Source of the DNA: Acidobacteriota bacterium
Lineage (GTDB): Bacteria > Acidobacteriota > Terriglobia > Acidiferrales > UBA7541
DNA length: 7,710 nucleotides
Direction of reading: 5' to 3'
Assembly: GCA_016179005.1 (NCBI GenBank)
Contig: JACOSF010000072.1
Location: 1-7,710 of the forward strand
Both the position numbers and the translations under genes were made by a program. Position 1 is the stretch's first letter. The number at the start of each line of letters is the position of its first letter. Shown here in pieces: positions 6,004-7,710 of this stretch. The notes below the pieces were generated by a model. It had not been told where the DNA came from, searched no databases, and worked only from the letters and a program-made list of their open reading frames with translations.

Positions 6004-6381
6004 ATGGAATTCATCGAAGCGCCGGCCTTTAGTCGGTACGTCCCTGATTATCTGGCCGAGGATGAGTACCGGGAACTGCAGAACCAGCTTGCGGCTCATC
6101 CGGAGCTGGGCGATTTGATGCCCGGAACGGGAGGGTTCCGGAAGCTTCGCTGGAGGGATCCAAGGCGCGGTAAAGGCCGAAGAGGCGGCCTGCGGATCAT
6201 CTACTACTATTTTTTGGCAGATCAGCAGATTTGGCTGATGACGGTTTACGACAAAGACGAAGCCTCGGACCTTACTTCAAAGCAAAAGAAGGTCCTCAGG
6301 AACGCCCTCGAAACGGAACTGCAAGTACGCCGAGCTGCGCAGCTTGCGAGAGGCAAGAGATTGCGGAGGACACGGTCATGA
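6004..6381 (+). CDS. higB: Type II toxin of the RelE/HigB2 family
   Basis: A predicted ribosome-dependent mRNA interferase of the RelE superfamily, 125 residues. The pattern matches HigB2-type toxins: an N-terminal F-I-E-x-P-x-F strand (3-9), an acidic helix E-D-E-Y-R-E-L-Q (19-26), P-x-L-G-D-L-M-P-G-T-G-G (33-44), F-R-K-L-R-W (45-50), a basic loop R-G-K-G-R-R-G-G (55-62), R-I-I-Y-Y-Y (64-69) and D-L-T-x-K-Q (89-94). The basic and aromatic residues in the middle are those expected to bind mRNA in the ribosomal A site. The last 20 or so residues form an extra Arg/Lys-rich tail beyond the usual end near 105-110. No Shine-Dalgarno site precedes the ATG, which suggests weak translation compared with the antitoxin. 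The stop overlaps the antitoxin start as ATGA. Confidence 0.88.
   Translation: MEFIEAPAFSRYVPDYLAEDEYRELQNQLAAHPELGDLMPGTGGFRKLRWRDPRRGKGRRGGLRIIYYYFLADQQIWLMTVYDKDEASDLTSKQKKVLRNALETELQVRRAAQLARGKRLRRTRS
6365..6370 (+). promoter_or_regulatory. Ribosome binding site of higA, inside higB
   Basis: GGAGGA lies 7 nt before the ATG at 6378. It fixes the antitoxin start and rejects an in-frame start 49 codons upstream at 6231 that would lie deep inside higB. Confidence 0.75.
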
Positions 6382-6701
6382 GCAAGAGAAATGTTTTTAG
6401 CGAGATGAAAGAGGGCATCACTGCAATGAAGAGCCACCGGGAAGGCAAGCTCACATTGCACAGCTACAAAGTAAAGCCGGCGCCTCTTCCAAAGCTGGAC
6501 TCGAAACTCATCCGGGACACTCGAAGGAGATTGCATTGTTCGCGAGCTGTCTTCGCGCGCAAGTTGCGGATCAACGAAAGGACGCTTGAAAAATGGGAGC
6601 AGGGCCGCGCGAAGCCGAACCCGCAAGCGGTCGCATTAGTCCTTCTTGTCCGGCGTTACCCGGACATGCTGCAACGCCTCGAAAAGCTGGCAGCGGCATG
6701 A
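6378..6701 (+). CDS. higA: HTH-domain antitoxin, HigA2 type
   Basis: A predicted 107-residue antitoxin that neutralises the HigB toxin and represses the operon. The N-terminal 40 residues are polar and likely disordered or partly helical (the toxin-binding part in HigA2 of Vibrio cholerae). Residues about 41-104 form an XRE/Cro-type helix-turn-helix domain: a first helix with I-R-D-T-R-R-R-L, then S-R-A-V-F-A-R-K-L (55-63), then the recognition helix I-N-E-R-T-L-E-K-W-E-Q-G (65-76), with the typical W-E-x-G-x-x-x-P ending. The start overlaps the higB stop by four bases (ATGA), so translation is probably coupled, and the ribosome binding site is strong. The likely binding sites are the palindromes at 5951-5965 and 5978-5992. 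Toxin-first order is usual for higBA. The stop lies 32 nt from that of the convergent nuclease gene. Confidence 0.88.
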   Translation: MSKRNVFSEMKEGITAMKSHREGKLTLHSYKVKPAPLPKLDSKLIRDTRRRLHCSRAVFARKLRINERTLEKWEQGRAKPNPQAVALVLLVRRYPDMLQRLEKLAAA

Positions 6702-6733
6702 TCGGAAGCAGATGAACAAATAAGCGACGCCAT

Positions 6734-7710
6734 TCAGCCGCTTCTGTTTTCATGCGCCGGGCACACCGCCCGGTACTCGCAGTAGCGGCACACAAATCCC
6801 GGATTCGCACCAAACTCTCCCGCGCGAATATTCGCCGCCACTTCCTGCACTTTGTCTTCGGCCTTTTTCAGTTGCTTGGCGTCGCGCGCGGAGCACACCG
6901 GCAGGTTGGTCATCAAGTTGTAGAACGTCAGCCGCACCGGATCGAGCTCCAGCACGTCACGTGCAGCCAGCGCGTAGATGCTCAGTTGCAGGCTGTTCCG
7001 CGCGGCCTTTTCGTCCTTCGGCCGGCCGGTCTTGTAGTCCACGATTTCCGCTTCTCGCGGGCCCAGGCGGTTCACCTGATCCATCCGCCCGGTGACCACG
7101 ACGTCGCCGTCCATCGGCAGCTCGAAAGTCTTTTCCTGCCCGAGCACGTCCTCCGGCTGCGGCAGCGCGCTCGCGTGGAAGGCGCGGAGCTGTTCGAGTC
7201 CTTCGCGCTGGTACTCTTTTTCCTGGTAGTCGTCCTCGTAGCCCGCGGAGCGCCACTCGCGCCGGAAAATGGTTTCCACTTCGTCCCACGGCAGCAGCCG
7301 CTTGTTTTCCTTCCACTCCTTCACCACGATGCGCACGGTGGTGTGCATCACGCTGCCGAAGGTGGTGGCCGCGCGCGGCCCGCCGCGCAGGCCCCACACG
7401 TTGTCGAAGAGGAATTTTTGCGGGCAGGAGTTGTAGCCCTCCACGGACGTCGCGCTCAGTTTGAGCGGCACCGCCGCCGCCGGGTGAAATGCTTCCGCCC
7501 ACTGCGCGATGCGCGAGTAGGCACGCGAGTCCGGATCCGCCGCGCCGAAGAGCTGCCCCGCCTCGGCGGCGTCATGTGTTTCCGTCGGCACAGAAAACTT
7601 CGGCGCCAACTGCAGCACGTCGTTCTTCTTGATTTCCGGCACGGAGAGAAAGTCTTCCAGAAACTCCGAGCGCTTCGACCGCGCGTGGATCACCGTGGTC
7701 AGCGTGAGCC
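6734..7710 (-). CDS. C-terminal part of a helicase-nuclease: RecB/AddB-type PD-(D/E)XK domain with 4Fe-4S cysteines (5' end outside window)
   Basis: The reading frame is open to the right edge (about 325 codons visible); a GTG at 7693 is unlikely to be the true start because the coding pattern continues through it. Nuclease motifs in order, numbered from that GTG: S-x-E-G-Y-N-S-C-P-x-K-F (about 83-94, first cluster cysteine), G-S-V-M-H (113-117, the conserved His), G-R-M-D (202-205), E-I-V-D-Y-K-T-G (216-223, the metal-binding Asp and catalytic Lys), Q-L-S-I-Y-A (236-241), and C-x2-C-x5-C near the C-terminus (about 301-310). One cysteine before and three after the nuclease core is the AddB/Cas4 iron-sulphur arrangement, and C-x2-C-x5-C matches AddB spacing. 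The first visible residues (L-T-L-T-T-V-I-H-A-R-S-K-R-S) resemble the stretch after motif VI of UvrD/Rep helicases, so the full protein is probably a DNA double-strand-break resection enzyme. A stand-alone RecB-family exonuclease is less likely. Confidence 0.82.
   Translation of the reverse strand, partial: LTLTTVIHARSKRSEFLEDFLSVPEIKKNDVLQLAPKFSVPTETHDAAEAGQLFGAADPDSRAYSRIAQWAEAFHPAAAVPLKLSATSVEGYNSCPQKFLFDNVWGLRGGPRAATTFGSVMHTTVRIVVKEWKENKRLLPWDEVETIFRREWRSAGYEDDYQEKEYQREGLEQLRAFHASALPQPEDVLGQEKTFELPMDGDVVVTGRMDQVNRLGPREAEIVDYKTGRPKDEKAARNSLQLSIYALAARDVLELDPVRLTFYNLMTNLPVCSARDAKQLKKAEDKVQEVAANIRAGEFGANPGFVCRYCEYRAVCPAHENRSG

Noticed and set aside
6231..6377. Extended HigA from an upstream start inside higB
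   Set aside because: The extra 49 residues are the higB sequence in another frame. GGAGGA at 6365-6370 and the ATGA overlap point to 6378.

Overview
This window looks like part of a chromosome from an Acidobacteriota bacterium. The DNA is high in GC. Three genes encode secreted von Willebrand factor A proteins with the C-terminal signature of the 'VWFA-related Acidobacterial domain' family (ending in R-A-R-K-G-Y-[FY]-A-P), which is greatly expanded in that phylum. The assignment rests on protein signatures read by eye; no database was searched.

Layout, left to right. (1) Positions 1-2236 are a housekeeping run on the + strand: the 3' end of lspA (lipoprotein signal peptidase), lgt (prolipoprotein diacylglyceryl transferase) 2 nt later, and an RluD-type 23S rRNA pseudouridine synthase. 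A palindromic dispersed-repeat-like element lies between lgt and rluD. (2) Positions 2250-5617 hold three paralogous VWFA genes oriented + / - / +. The first starts 13 nt after rluD and may be co-transcribed with it. The first two keep a complete metal-binding MIDAS motif; the third has lost most of it. (3) Positions 5651-5900 contain what reads as a complete miniature transcription unit: a promoter, a Shine-Dalgarno site, a 15-codon lysine-rich ORF and a very good intrinsic terminator. (4) Positions 5941-6701 are a HigB2/HigA2-type toxin-antitoxin cassette with its own consensus -35 box and palindromic operators. Its base composition is less GC-rich than its surroundings, which suggests a mobile accessory module. 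(5) Positions 6734-7710 (- strand, running off the right edge) encode the C-terminal part of a helicase-nuclease: a RecB/AddB-type PD-(D/E)XK nuclease domain with a predicted 4Fe-4S cluster.

The most unusual pattern is a set of heptanucleotide arrays. Each of the three VWFA genes is followed, 0-5 nt past its stop codon, by an A-rich tandem array with a strict 7-bp period (consensus close to GAAAATC on the coding strand of the upstream gene). This includes the gene on the - strand, so the repeat orientation follows gene orientation. They resemble in form the heptamer STRR repeats of cyanobacteria. The compact 15-codon unit is the second item worth following up. lspA and lgt act in one pathway (lipoprotein maturation). 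The VWFA proteins next to them have ordinary signal peptides without a lipobox, so they are probably not substrates of that pathway.
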